From contig JACQVT010000670.1 of NCBI GenBank assembly GCA_016209665.1, forward strand, positions 1 to 11,985: DNA of 11,985 nt, in the 5' to 3' direction. The position numbers were made by a program, and so were the translations under genes. Origin of the DNA: Planctomycetota bacterium. GTDB lineage: Bacteria; Planctomycetota; Phycisphaerae; UBA1845; PWPN01. Shown piece after piece: positions 5,546 to 11,985 of this stretch. Under the pieces are notes generated by a model. It had not been told where the DNA came from and did no database searches. It was given only the letters and a program-made list of their open reading frames with translations. The stretch's first letter is position 1; every line of letters begins with the position of its first letter.

Positions 5546-6823
5546 ATGATTTCGTGCCGCGACCGACTGGCTCGGGCTCGTCTGATCATCGGCCTGGTGG
5601 CGGCCGCCCACCCGGCCATCGCCTGGGCGGCCCAGCCGGACACCAAACCGCCGTCGAAACCGCCCCCCGCCGCGTCCGACAAACAAGTGCTGCCCGCCGA
5701 CGACGCCCAGGAGCGGCAGTTGCTTCGCGTCGCCGGCGAGGGCTTTACCGTTCGGCGCACGCCGCACTTCGTGATCGCCTTCAACGCCGATCCCGGCCTG
5801 GTCGACTCGTTGTCCACCCGCCTCGAACAGACGTACGCCTCGGTCGACCGGTTCTGCCGGCAGAGCGGTTTCGCCGTCCGGCCGCTGAAGCAACGACTCG
5901 AGGTCCTGTTCTTCGACACCTGGCCCGACTACGAGCGGTACGGGCGGCGGTTGCAGTTCAACTGCGCGGGCACGTATGGCTTCTACTACGAGGGGACGAA
6001 CCGTTCGGCCTTCTTCAACGTCGAGAACGATCCGCAACTGATCAAGATGCAGGCCTCGATCGTCTCCGCCCGCGAGAACGTGGCCCGCATGGAGGAGACG
6101 CTCAAATCCATCCGCGGCAACCAGCCGATCGAGATCACGTACTCCGACGGCCGCCGCCTCCGCGTGACCAAGGCCCAGGCCAAGGAGCACCTCGAGTCCG
6201 CCCGTCGGGACCTCAAGAAGCTGGACGGACAGCGGCAGATCTACTGCGACCGGATCAACCGCACCGTCTTGCAGCACGAACTCGCCCACCAAGTGTCGTA
6301 CAACACCGGGGTCCACGTGCGGGGTGCCGCCAACCCCAAGTGGCTGGTCGAGGGGCTGGCGTGCATGTTCGAGACCCCGCCGAACGCCGGCAGCAGCGGC
6401 AGCGGCATCGCCACCATCAACCAGGCCCGGCTCAAGGATTTCCGCCAGGCGGTTGTCGGCGATGCCGATCGGGCGAGCCCGACGTCGGAGATGTACGCCG
6501 CCGCCGTCGCGGCCGGGCGGATGACGGTCGTCACGGACCTGATCCGCGACCCGGACCTGTTCGAGGAACGGGGCGAGCGGGGAGCCACTCACTACGCGGC
6601 CGCCTGGGCCCTCGTGCATTACCTGCACCGCACGCAGAACAAGGCGCTTCCCGGCTATCTGAAGGACGTGGCCTCGCGAAGGCCGGGCGCGGAATGGTCG
6701 GCGGACGAGGAATGGGACCTGTTCGTCAGGCACTTCGGCGTGGTCGACGACGCCTGGACCGGACGGTTCAGCAGCTACATCCTGCGCCTGCCGTATCGCT
6801 CGACGCCGGGCGATTTCCAGTGA
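5546..6823 (+). CDS. Secreted DUF1570-like zinc metallopeptidase
   Basis: The 425-residue protein begins with a signal peptide (arginines at 5, 7, 10 and 12, a hydrophobic stretch about 13-27, and an AWA-AQ cleavage site near 28). The mature part starts with a proline-rich linker (31-50). The segment RTPHFVIAF (71-79) and the following alpha/beta region resemble planctomycete DUF1570 proteins. The HExxH motif is H244-E-L-A-H248, and a third ligand is likely E269 in WLVEG, the gluzincin arrangement. Residues about 168-232 form a charged, probably coiled-coil insertion before the active site. The substrate is unknown; an extracytoplasmic protein or cell-envelope target is likely. The start at 5546 has no Shine-Dalgarno sequence and lies right after a TATAAT box; earlier in-frame sequence has no signal peptide and lies antisense to argH. 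Confidence 0.8.
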   Translation: MISCRDRLARARLIIGLVAAAHPAIAWAAQPDTKPPSKPPPAASDKQVLPADDAQERQLLRVAGEGFTVRRTPHFVIAFNADPGLVDSLSTRLEQTYASVDRFCRQSGFAVRPLKQRLEVLFFDTWPDYERYGRRLQFNCAGTYGFYYEGTNRSAFFNVENDPQLIKMQASIVSARENVARMEETLKSIRGNQPIEITYSDGRRLRVTKAQAKEHLESARRDLKKLDGQRQIYCDRINRTVLQHELAHQVSYNTGVHVRGAANPKWLVEGLACMFETPPNAGSSGSGIATINQARLKDFRQAVVGDADRASPTSEMYAAAVAAGRMTVVTDLIRDPDLFEERGERGATHYAAAWALVHYLHRTQNKALPGYLKDVASRRPGAEWSADEEWDLFVRHFGVVDDAWTGRFSSYILRLPYRSTPGDFQ

Positions 6824-6872
6824 TCTGGTTGTGCTGAGAGCGGCCGGCGGATACGCTGATGGCCGGCGTAGC

Positions 6873-6888
6873 CGAGCGATTGCGCTCG
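6873..6888. other. Small hairpin in the gap before the oxidoreductase gene
   Basis: CGAGCG-ATTG-CGCTCG forms a 6-bp stem with a 4-nt loop in the 132-nt gap after the peptidase gene. The word GGCCGGCG also occurs twice just upstream (6842, 6861). No T-run follows. It may slow or end transcription from the peptidase gene, but support is weak. Confidence 0.3.
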
Positions 6889-6955
6889 CCGAGGGGGCGG
6901 CACTCGGTCGGCGGTTCAGTTCATCGACAAGCGGTTCAACGAGGAAAGGTACATC

Positions 6956-8257
6956 ATGAATCGACGCGGATTTCTCAAGTCGACGGCGGCCGCGGCGGCG
7001 GCGGGGTTCTCGATGCGCTACCTGGGTGGCTGCTCGCAGGCCGCGGGGCCGGCGGCGGCGGTCCGGCCGGCGCGGCTCGGGGCCAACGAGCGGTTCAAGG
7101 TGGCGTTCATCGGTTGCGGCGGACGGGCCAACCAACTCATGACCACCGAGGACCTGGCCGTTCACGCGGACATCGTGGCGGTGGCGGACTGCTTCCTGCC
7201 CCGGATCGAGGAGCGGGCGAAGAAGGTGCCCGGCTCGGAGAACTGGAGGCGATACCAGGACTACCGCCAGTTGCTCGACAAGGAGAAGCTCGACGCGGTG
7301 TTCGTGCCGACGACGACGCACGCCCGGGCGCTGGCCGCGACGCACGCGATGCAGGCGGGGCTGGACGTGTATGCGGAGAAGCCGGTGTGCCTGACGATCG
7401 CCGAGGGGCGGTACCTGGTCAATGCGGCCCGGCATTACAAGAAGGTGTTCCAGGTGGGGACGCAGCAGCGGTCGATGCCGCCGAACGTCTACGCGAGCAA
7501 GCTGGTGCGGGAGGGGGCGATCGGCAAGATCAAAGAGGTGATCGCCTGCAACTTCCTCGCCCCGAACAAGTGGCAGCCCAAGCCGGCCGAGCCGATGCCG
7601 GACGGGCTCGACTGGGACAAGTGGTGCAACCAGACGGAGCTGCGGCCGTACCGCAAGGAGCTGCAGTTCGGCTGGGCCCAGTGGGGCGATTATGACGGCG
7701 GCGGCGTATCGTGGGGCGTCACCGGCTGGGGCACGCACGCTCTGGACCAGGTGCAGTGTGCCCTCGGCACGGACTACACCGGGCCGGTCGAGATCTGGCT
7801 GGAGGAGCCTGGCCCGCAAGGCAAGGTGACGATGAAGTATCCGGACGGGACCCTGCTCAAGCTGCACGGCCCGAAGCGCGACCTCGCGGACCTGGGGGCG
7901 ATCTTCGTGGGCGAGAAGGGCACGATCGAGATCAAGCGCGGCTCGTTTACGTCGACGCTGCCGGAGCTGCTCGAGAACCAGCCGCCGACGATCGACGCCA
8001 ACGTGCCGGGCGAGGTGAAGTGGCACATCGCGAACTTCTTCGACTGTATCCGCAGCGGCAAGCGGCCCAACGCCGACATCGAGATCGCCCACCGGTCGAC
8101 GACGGTGTGCTACCTGGTCAACATCTGCCGCGACCTGGGCCGCAAGCTCCGCTGGGACCCCAAGGCCGAGAAGTTCGCCGGCGACAAGGAAGCCGACAGG
8201 ATGCTGAGCCGCGAGCGGCGCAAGGGCTACGAGCTGCCGAACATCGGCTGGCTCTGA
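6956..8257 (+). CDS. Tat-exported Gfo/Idh/MocA family oxidoreductase
   Basis: NAD(P)-dependent oxidoreductase of the family that includes glucose-fructose oxidoreductase and inositol dehydrogenase; planctomycetes carry many exported copies. The 433 residues begin with a twin-arginine signal (NRRGFLKST, 2-10) followed by an alanine-rich stretch. LGGC (23-26) is a possible lipobox, so the protein may be a Tat-exported lipoprotein. The Rossmann fold starts at KVAFIGCGGRA (48-58), the conserved EKP lies at 141-143, and WGTHALDQVQ (258-267) holds the probable catalytic His/Asp positions of the second domain. Its ribosome site is GAGGAAAGGT (6941-6950). The specific sugar substrate cannot be read from the sequence. 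Its 3' end overlaps the anti-sigma gene tail-to-tail by 31 nt. Confidence 0.92.
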   Translation: MNRRGFLKSTAAAAAAGFSMRYLGGCSQAAGPAAAVRPARLGANERFKVAFIGCGGRANQLMTTEDLAVHADIVAVADCFLPRIEERAKKVPGSENWRRYQDYRQLLDKEKLDAVFVPTTTHARALAATHAMQAGLDVYAEKPVCLTIAEGRYLVNAARHYKKVFQVGTQQRSMPPNVYASKLVREGAIGKIKEVIACNFLAPNKWQPKPAEPMPDGLDWDKWCNQTELRPYRKELQFGWAQWGDYDGGGVSWGVTGWGTHALDQVQCALGTDYTGPVEIWLEEPGPQGKVTMKYPDGTLLKLHGPKRDLADLGAIFVGEKGTIEIKRGSFTSTLPELLENQPPTIDANVPGEVKWHIANFFDCIRSGKRPNADIEIAHRSTTVCYLVNICRDLGRKLRWDPKAEKFAGDKEADRMLSRERRKGYELPNIGWL

Positions 8258-8655
8258 GATCGCTCGACTGCCCGCGAGACGCCGTAGCGTTCGTGGCCGC
8301 GCGTCAGTCGGACGAGCCAGACGACCGCGACCGCCAGCGCCGCGGCGTTGAGCAGGACGCCGGCGGCGGCGAGGTCGAGCAGCTTGGGGGCTAAGCGGAC
8401 GATCAGCAGCAGGACAGCGGCGACGCCGATGGCTGTCCACGACCACGACGGGTGCGCGGCGGGGACGGCGACTTGCGGCGGGAAGGTCGCGGTGGCGGCG
8501 GCGCTCCGGCAGGCGGCGTCGAGGGCCTGCAACTGATCGAACTCGGCCCGCAGGGCGGGGTCGGCGTCGACGGCGGCCCGCACCTCGGCGGCCCTCGACG
8601 GTGTCAGTTCGCCATCCAGCAGTGCGGACAGTTCGGCGGGATCGACAGGGTTCAT
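8227..8655 (-). CDS. Membrane anti-sigma factor (no zinc motif)
   Basis: The 142-residue protein has a short helical cytoplasmic domain of anti-sigma type (ELSALLDGEL at 8-17, then AAEVRAAVDADPALRAEFDQL to 42), which should bind the sigma factor encoded just upstream. The usual HxxxCxxC zinc motif is absent. Two hydrophobic segments follow (about 73-88 and 97-117), so the protein is anchored in the cytoplasmic membrane, with a short charged C-terminus. Its ATG overlaps the sigma factor stop by 4 nt (8652-8655), indicating translational coupling. The last codons overlap the oxidoreductase gene on the other strand. The role is inferred from position and domain layout; the protein is too divergent for a named family. 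Confidence 0.75.
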   Translation of the reverse strand: MNPVDPAELSALLDGELTPSRAAEVRAAVDADPALRAEFDQLQALDAACRSAAATATFPPQVAVPAAHPSWSWTAIGVAAVLLLIVRLAPKLLDLAAAGVLLNAAALAVAVVWLVRLTRGHERYGVSRAVERSQSQPMFGSS

Positions 8656-9152
8656 AGCTCCTCCAGACGCATGTTTCGTGCCAGTGCCTTGCGGGCCAGG
8701 TGCAGACGGGACATCACCGTGCCCTCGGGGATGTCCAGTGCCGACGCCAGTTCGCGATAGGCCAGGCCGGCAAAGTAGCGCAGCCGCAGGATTTCGCGGT
8801 GCTCGTCGCTGAGCGCGGCCAGAGCGTTGGCCAGCACCTGCCAGCTATCCCCAGGCCCGGCGGTTTCACCGACCGGCTCGTGGCCTTCGATCGCGACCGT
8901 CCGGGCCGCCTGACGGTGACGCAAAGTGTCGATGCAGCAGTTCCGCAGGATCGTGAACCACCAGCCCTTGAACGGCCGAGTCGGATCGAACGTCCCGCTG
9001 CGTTCGAGGCCCCGCAGGGCGGCCTGCTGGACGGCGTCCTCGGCGTCGGTGCGGTTGCGGAGGATCGCGCGGGCATAGCCGGCGGCCTGACCGAGCAGCG
9101 GCTCGATCAGGCGGCCATAGTCGTCGGGCTGGATCGTCTTGCGTGCGGTCAC
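8652..9152 (-). CDS. ECF-type RNA polymerase sigma factor
   Basis: A 166-residue sigma factor of the extracytoplasmic-function class. Region 2 spans about 14-83, with the core-binding segment DAEDAVQQA (36-44) and FKGWWFTILRNCCIDTLRHR (61-80). Region 4 spans about 105-160, with the helix-turn-helix LAYRELASALDIPEGTVMSR (130-149). I choose GTG 9152 because GGGAG (9163-9159) lies 6 nt upstream. An ATG at 9203 would add 17 residues, and the longest frame (from 9293) starts inside a palindromic repeat and encodes repeat-derived peptide (NQHEAQASA). The anti-sigma gene follows with a 4-nt overlap. The signal and target genes are unknown; autoregulation is usual for such pairs, but no matching promoter was recognised. 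Confidence 0.92.
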   Translation of the reverse strand: MTARKTIQPDDYGRLIEPLLGQAAGYARAILRNRTDAEDAVQQAALRGLERSGTFDPTRPFKGWWFTILRNCCIDTLRHRQAARTVAIEGHEPVGETAGPGDSWQVLANALAALSDEHREILRLRYFAGLAYRELASALDIPEGTVMSRLHLARKALARNMRLEEL

Positions 9153-9158
9153 CGCCGT

Positions 9159-9163
9159 CTCCC
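9159..9163 (-). promoter_or_regulatory. Ribosome binding site deciding the sigma factor start
   Basis: GGGAG on the minus strand, 6 nt before GTG 9152. The alternative ATG at 9203 is preceded by the arm of the palindromic repeat and has no comparable site. Confidence 0.6.
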
Positions 9164-9205
9164 GCGAGGATGCGTCGCTAAACAGGAACGCAGATCGAGT
9201 CATGT

Positions 9206-9283
9206 ACCAGCACGAAGCGCAAGCGAGTGCTCCTTGCGCCGTTCGCGCCAACAGATGGGCACTCGCTTGCGCTTCGTGCTGGT
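9206..9283. repeat. Perfect 25-bp inverted repeat (REP-pair/REPIN-like element)
   Basis: The arm 9206-9230 (starting ACCAGCACGAAGCGC and ending AAGCGAGTGC) is exactly the reverse complement of 9259-9283. The 28-nt spacer 9231-9258 is TCCTTGCGCC at its left end. It can form a 25-bp hairpin or cruciform. From memory, this arm (translated as YQHEAQAS or LACASCW) occurs often in planctomycete intergenic DNA, which would make it a dispersed REP-like family; no transposase of the RAYT type is in this window. It lies 54 nt upstream of the chosen sigma factor start. Confidence 0.92.
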
Positions 9284-9369
9284 TGAGTCGCACCGGGTCA
9301 AACGGTTCATCCGACGCCCCTACTCAGTGATCCGGGCTCCGATGCGGCGCTGGCTGCGTTGTCGGTGCT

Positions 9370-9393
9370 ACCCGTCGCTTGCGCTGCGGGCTC
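9370..9393. repeat. Second short repeat with the core TCGCTTGCGCT
   Basis: ACCCGTCGCTTGCGCTGCGG and the following GCTC carry the 11-mer TCGCTTGCGCT (9375-9385), identical to the core of the inverted repeat at 9206-9283 and of the apex at 2267-2277. CCCG and CGGG flank it as a short dyad. It sits 20 nt beyond the stop codon of the small membrane protein gene, so it could be transcribed as its 3' end. Confidence 0.45.
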
Positions 9394-9412
9394 TGATGCG
9401 CATCCCGCCGAT

Positions 9413-9739
9413 TCATCCGAGCTGCTGCAGCAGATGGAACAACCGAGCGAACTTCTCGTGAAACGCGACGACGACGACGATGAATGTAACCGCGTAGAGG
9501 CCAACGATCACCAATGCCGCCAACCCGAGGCGACGGCCTCGTGTCCCGGGGGACAACCCCCTGAGCGAAACGACGGCGAGCACGGCCGCAAGGACGGCTT
9601 TCTCCACGCCGAGCAGGCTGATGAACGCGACGATGCTCATCGCCAGCGCCGCCGTTGCCAGGCCGGCCCGGCGCCCCTGCTGGTAGGCTCTGTCCAGTAC
9701 GTCGGTCCCGATCTCCCCCGGCTTGTATGGTTCGGTCAT
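9413..9739 (-). CDS. Small membrane protein, DUF4190-like
   Basis: A 108-residue protein with a hydrophilic N-terminus (1-24), a hydrophobic hairpin (about 26-59), a basic loop GTRGRRLG (65-72) and a further membrane helix (about 71-93) ending in a short amphipathic tail. The pattern of a hydrophobic pair, then a short loop with G-R-R and LGLAALVIVGL, resembles DUF4190, a family of unknown function. I choose ATG 9739 because AAGGAG (9752-9747) lies 7 nt before it; the longer frame up to 9910 has no such site and runs through a palindromic repeat. It is on the same strand as the sigma/anti-sigma pair but 260 nt upstream with repeats in between, so co-transcription is uncertain. Confidence 0.7.
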   Translation of the reverse strand: MTEPYKPGEIGTDVLDRAYQQGRRAGLATAALAMSIVAFISLLGVEKAVLAAVLAVVSLRGLSPGTRGRRLGLAALVIVGLYAVTFIVVVVAFHEKFARLFHLLQQLG

Positions 9740-9746
9740 GGTCAGG

Positions 9747-9752
9747 CTCCTT
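9747..9752 (-). promoter_or_regulatory. Ribosome binding site of the small membrane protein
   Basis: AAGGAG on the minus strand, 7 nt before ATG 9739. It fixes the start of the gene against the longer open frame. Confidence 0.75.
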
Positions 9753-9884
9753 GGCGGGCATCGCCTTGATGCTCCACACGTCACTACGGACAAGCCCGGT
9801 GGCGTATTCGCGCCGTAGGCCGGGCAGGGAGATTCGAGGCACGAGAAGAGCAACGGTTCGTCCTGGACTTTCGAGTTGCGAAGA

Positions 9885-9905
9885 AGGCGGGCAGGATGCC
9901 CGCCT
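9885..9905. repeat. Perfect 9-bp hairpin AGGCGGGCA-GGA-TGCCCGCCT
   Basis: AGGCGGGCA (9885-9893) pairs fully with TGCCCGCCT (9897-9905) around a 3-nt loop. There is no T-run. It lies in the gene-free stretch 9740-10283, upstream of the small membrane protein and in the path of transcription from the gene ending at 10284. I recall this hairpin as a recurring intergenic motif in planctomycete genomes, which needs a genome search. Confidence 0.75.
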
Positions 9906-10102
9906 CCCAAGAAGACGCCGGTGAATGCCTCTCGCCCGGCCCCGGAGGCCGACGGACTGTGGCCGACGGGCTGAAATTGGGTTCGTCGGCGGGGGGTGAC
10001 TCAAGCAGGGCTCGATATCGACCAGAGAAGGGTGGACTCTCGCGGGTGGAAATGCTTCGTGGTCCGGTTGTCGGACTGCTCCTGTCAGGGCTATCTCGGA
10101 GG

Positions 10103-10223
10103 GTGTGTGAGAAGCCCCAGGCTTGTCGGAACCGCGACCGTGAGGGAGCGGCATTCTGCTTCCCCGGGCGTTGTCCGCCCCGGTCCGTCCGACGGGCGCG
10201 GTTCGGAAAGACCTCTCACGCAC
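10103..10223. repeat. 121-bp element with two-part inverted ends
   Basis: The left end GTGTGTGAGA (10103-10112) is complementary to TCTCACGCAC (10214-10223) with one mismatch. Further in, CGGAACCGCG (10127-10136) is complementary to CGCGGTTCGG (10197-10206) with one mismatch, and pairing continues inward with CCGT (10138-10141) against the ACGG at 10192-10195. The two-step pairing with unequal interior spacers suggests a folded RNA or a small non-autonomous mobile repeat. No open frame inside it looks real. The rest of 9740-10283 shows only the two other repeats listed here. Confidence 0.65.
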
Positions 10224-10242
10224 GCTCCGGGACGTGGAGTTG

Positions 10243-10273
10243 AACCGCAAAGACGCGGAGAACGCGAAGAAGA
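10243..10273. repeat. A-rich degenerate repeat AACCGCAAAGACGCGGAG...
   Basis: The stretch is made of degenerate units CGCAAAGA, CGCGGAGAA and CGCGAAGAA, with an 8-9 nt period. It ends 10 nt after the stop of the GH38-like gene on the other strand. From memory, very similar strings (AACCGCAAAGACGCAAAG) recur between genes of many unrelated bacteria. Function is unknown. Confidence 0.55.
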
Positions 10274-10283
10274 TGGCGGCGGT

Positions 10284-11985
10284 TCAGCCGGTTCTTGTTG
10301 TCTTGAGCAGCAGCGTCACGATCTGGTGCGGCTTCATGGACACCTCCGCGGCGGCCTGACGGTCGATCGCGATTCGACGGCCGGTTGGACGTTCCAGCAG
10401 GTCGCAGACGTGCAGGACGTCGCCGCGTCGGGCGAAGGGCAAGGTCAGCCGGGCCGTCAGCGGGTCGGGATCCGCGCTCCACAGCCGCAGGACGAGGCCC
10501 TCGTCGGATTCCGCGGGTTTCATGGCGACCAAGTGGACGAGATCGGGCTCGACCCGCAGCAGCGAACGGCTGGCTTCGGCAGGCCGGCCGCGGACCACGG
10601 TGCCCAGGATCGGTCGGAAGACCTCGATGCCGCCGCGAGCCAGGCCGCCATCCCAGTCGTCGTTGCCGGTGGGCCGCAGAATGAATTCATACGACAAATC
10701 CCCCGACTGCTGCGGGGCCAAACCGGTGCCCCGGCCGCCGTTGAACAACGTGGCGTAAAGAACCCCGTTCGCGTACTCGCGGGCGTCGTCGAACCGGTAC
10801 GCGCCGGGAGCACTGAACCCGATCATCGGAGTATCCAGCGGGTAGAAGTTCACGCCCGCATGCTGGCACTCGATCCGTACGCCGCGGTGCACGGCCAGGT
10901 GGGCCGTGTTGACGCCGCGGAGAAAGCCATGACCGCCCTGGACGAGGTGCGCGATGCGGTCGATGAGCACCCAGGGCTCGCTGCCATAGAGGGGGAAAAA
11001 GCCGTAGCCCGCCCCGACGGTGGCCGGCTGGCCGCTCAGCAATGCGATCCGCACGTGCAGGTCGCGGCAACCGCGATAGACCGTGAACGTCGAGCGATAT
11101 CGGTGAACGTCGTCGCTGCGGCCGCTTGGTGCCTCGCGCTGGGGACAGGCGGCCTCCACGATGACGCGCGACCTCAACGGCCCGATCTCGGGCACGACCG
11201 TGGCCGGGCCGCCGCCCACGGGGCCGAAATCGGTCACCTCATCGCGGTCCGGCCCGCTCAAGAAGCCCGCGGTCGCCTCGGCGCAGTTGCCGCGTACGCG
11301 GCGGGCGAACTCGCGGAGGCGCCGGCTGGCGGGAACCTCGTACAGGTAGGTGCCCATCGGGAACTCGACCTCGTTTGAGCACCACTGCATCGAGCGGGCC
11401 CGGTCGTGCCAGCGGCACATCCCGCCGGCGGCGTGGAACTGGAGCGAGTAGGACTCGAAGTGAAGCGTGAATTGTCGCTCGTTCCAATCCGCCGGGGAGC
11501 CGGGCTGGTGGCGGCGGCCGACCGGCTTGACCTCCAGATAGAGGTATCCGCCCGCGGGCACGGCCGGGGCGATGAATTCGATCCGGCCGGCCTCGCGGAG
11601 GTACGGCACGGCGGAGCGCGTGCCGGCGTCGATCAGCTCGAAGTCGCCGGTCGGCAGGCCGGCGTCGCCCATCCGCACCAGCCCGCCGCGGGGCCAGCCG
11701 GCGACGTTGAACAGCACGACGCCGACGTCGCCGCGGCCCGCCGCCAGTGCGCCCGCCGCGGCCCGCAACGCCTGCGACTCCAACCGGTCAGTAGTCCGCC
11801 GACCACGATGGGCGAGGGCAACCTTGTCCTGCCGACGGCCCGGCCCGGCATCGGTCGTGTGCTCCACGTACCGCGACAACAGCTCATAGCCGCGGCGGTA
11901 TGCGTCTCGCTCCCTGGACGACGGGCCCACGCCCGACGCCGCCGCCGCCAGCGTGCGAACGATCTCGGCCGCGGGCAGCCGGTCG
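10284..11985 (-). CDS. C-terminal part of a probable GH38-type glycoside hydrolase (alpha-mannosidase-like)
   Basis: The frame stays open to the right edge, so the 566 residues visible are the C-terminal part and the start lies outside. The beginning of the visible part (YELLSRYVEHT) resembles the end of the GH38 catalytic region, followed by a long beta-rich domain: VGVVLFNVAGWPR, YRSTFTVYRGCRDLHVRIAL, YPLDTPMIGF, LYATLFNGGRGTG and a final GLVLRLWSADPDPLTARLTL. This order matches the beta-sandwich half of GH38 alpha-mannosidases and related DUF5054-type proteins. The catalytic aspartates would lie upstream, so activity cannot be judged. The residue GTG at 11930 is an internal valine, not the start. 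The gene ends at TGA 10286-10284 next to two repeat elements. Confidence 0.65.
   Translation of the reverse strand, partial: DRLPAAEIVRTLAAAASGVGPSSRERDAYRRGYELLSRYVEHTTDAGPGRRQDKVALAHRGRRTTDRLESQALRAAAGALAAGRGDVGVVLFNVAGWPRGGLVRMGDAGLPTGDFELIDAGTRSAVPYLREAGRIEFIAPAVPAGGYLYLEVKPVGRRHQPGSPADWNERQFTLHFESYSLQFHAAGGMCRWHDRARSMQWCSNEVEFPMGTYLYEVPASRRLREFARRVRGNCAEATAGFLSGPDRDEVTDFGPVGGGPATVVPEIGPLRSRVIVEAACPQREAPSGRSDDVHRYRSTFTVYRGCRDLHVRIALLSGQPATVGAGYGFFPLYGSEPWVLIDRIAHLVQGGHGFLRGVNTAHLAVHRGVRIECQHAGVNFYPLDTPMIGFSAPGAYRFDDAREYANGVLYATLFNGGRGTGLAPQQSGDLSYEFILRPTGNDDWDGGLARGGIEVFRPILGTVVRGRPAEASRSLLRVEPDLVHLVAMKPAESDEGLVLRLWSADPDPLTARLTLPFARRGDVLHVCDLLERPTGRRIAIDRQAAAEVSMKPHQIVTLLLKTTRTG

Noticed and set aside
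5345..8446. Minus-strand open frame of over 1000 codons
   Set aside because: It is the antisense shadow of the peptidase and oxidoreductase genes, caused by high GC at third positions. Its translation is low-complexity Arg/Leu/Val-rich with no domains.
9153..9293. N-terminal extension of the sigma factor from the frame start at 9293
   Set aside because: The added residues are the translation of the 25-bp inverted repeat. The SD-preceded GTG at 9152 gives the normal ECF length.
9324..10250. Long minus-strand frame with LPHGRGSDK-like peptide
   Set aside because: It runs through repeat elements and is out of frame with the well-supported small membrane protein. The peptide is the translation of the 121-bp repeat.

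Overview
This GC-rich window most likely comes from a planctomycete (Planctomycetota) chromosome. The evidence is a Tat-exported Gfo/Idh/MocA oxidoreductase, a secreted DUF1570-like metallopeptidase, an overlapping ECF sigma/anti-sigma pair, an integrase whose N-terminus starts MARLFKKTY, and many short GC-rich palindromic repeats between genes. The phylum is an inference from gene content and style; no rRNA or marker phylogeny is available here.

Layout. (1) Positions 1-1941 look like the end of an integrated mobile element: the tail of a cargo gene (2-109), a strong hairpin, a run of ten G, and a tyrosine recombinase (350-2110) that reads toward a tRNA-Glu(UUC) gene on the minus strand (1942-2014). 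The integrase frame runs without a stop through the whole antisense tRNA and its leader, and ends inside the -10 box of the tRNA promoter (2104-2132). The stretch between the catalytic tyrosine and the tRNA holds paired DNA repeats and two tandem dyads, as expected of an attachment-site arm. (2) Positions 2111-2383 hold a large inverted repeat made of octamers (AAAGTGNN). (3) Positions 2384-5260 are a minus-strand housekeeping group argH - thiL - tsaE; the last two genes overlap by 4 nt. (4) From 5546 the plus strand carries a secreted HELAH metallopeptidase, possibly on a leaderless transcript, then a Tat-signal oxidoreductase. (5) On the minus strand follow an ECF sigma factor and its membrane anti-sigma factor (8227-9152), preceded by a perfect 25-bp inverted repeat. 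Further upstream lies a small membrane protein (9413-9739). (6) Positions 9740-10283 carry no gene but hold three different repeat elements. (7) Positions 10284-11985 are the C-terminal part of a probable GH38-type (alpha-mannosidase-like) protein that continues beyond the window.

How the parts work together. TsaE, ThiL and ArgH serve tRNA t6A modification, thiamine diphosphate synthesis and arginine synthesis and need not be functionally linked. The peptidase, the Tat oxidoreductase and the GH38-like protein fit the polysaccharide-degrading, export-heavy lifestyle of planctomycetes. The most unusual parts are the integrase/tRNA-Glu junction and the collection of unrelated-looking intergenic palindromes, three of which share the core TCGCTTGCGCT.
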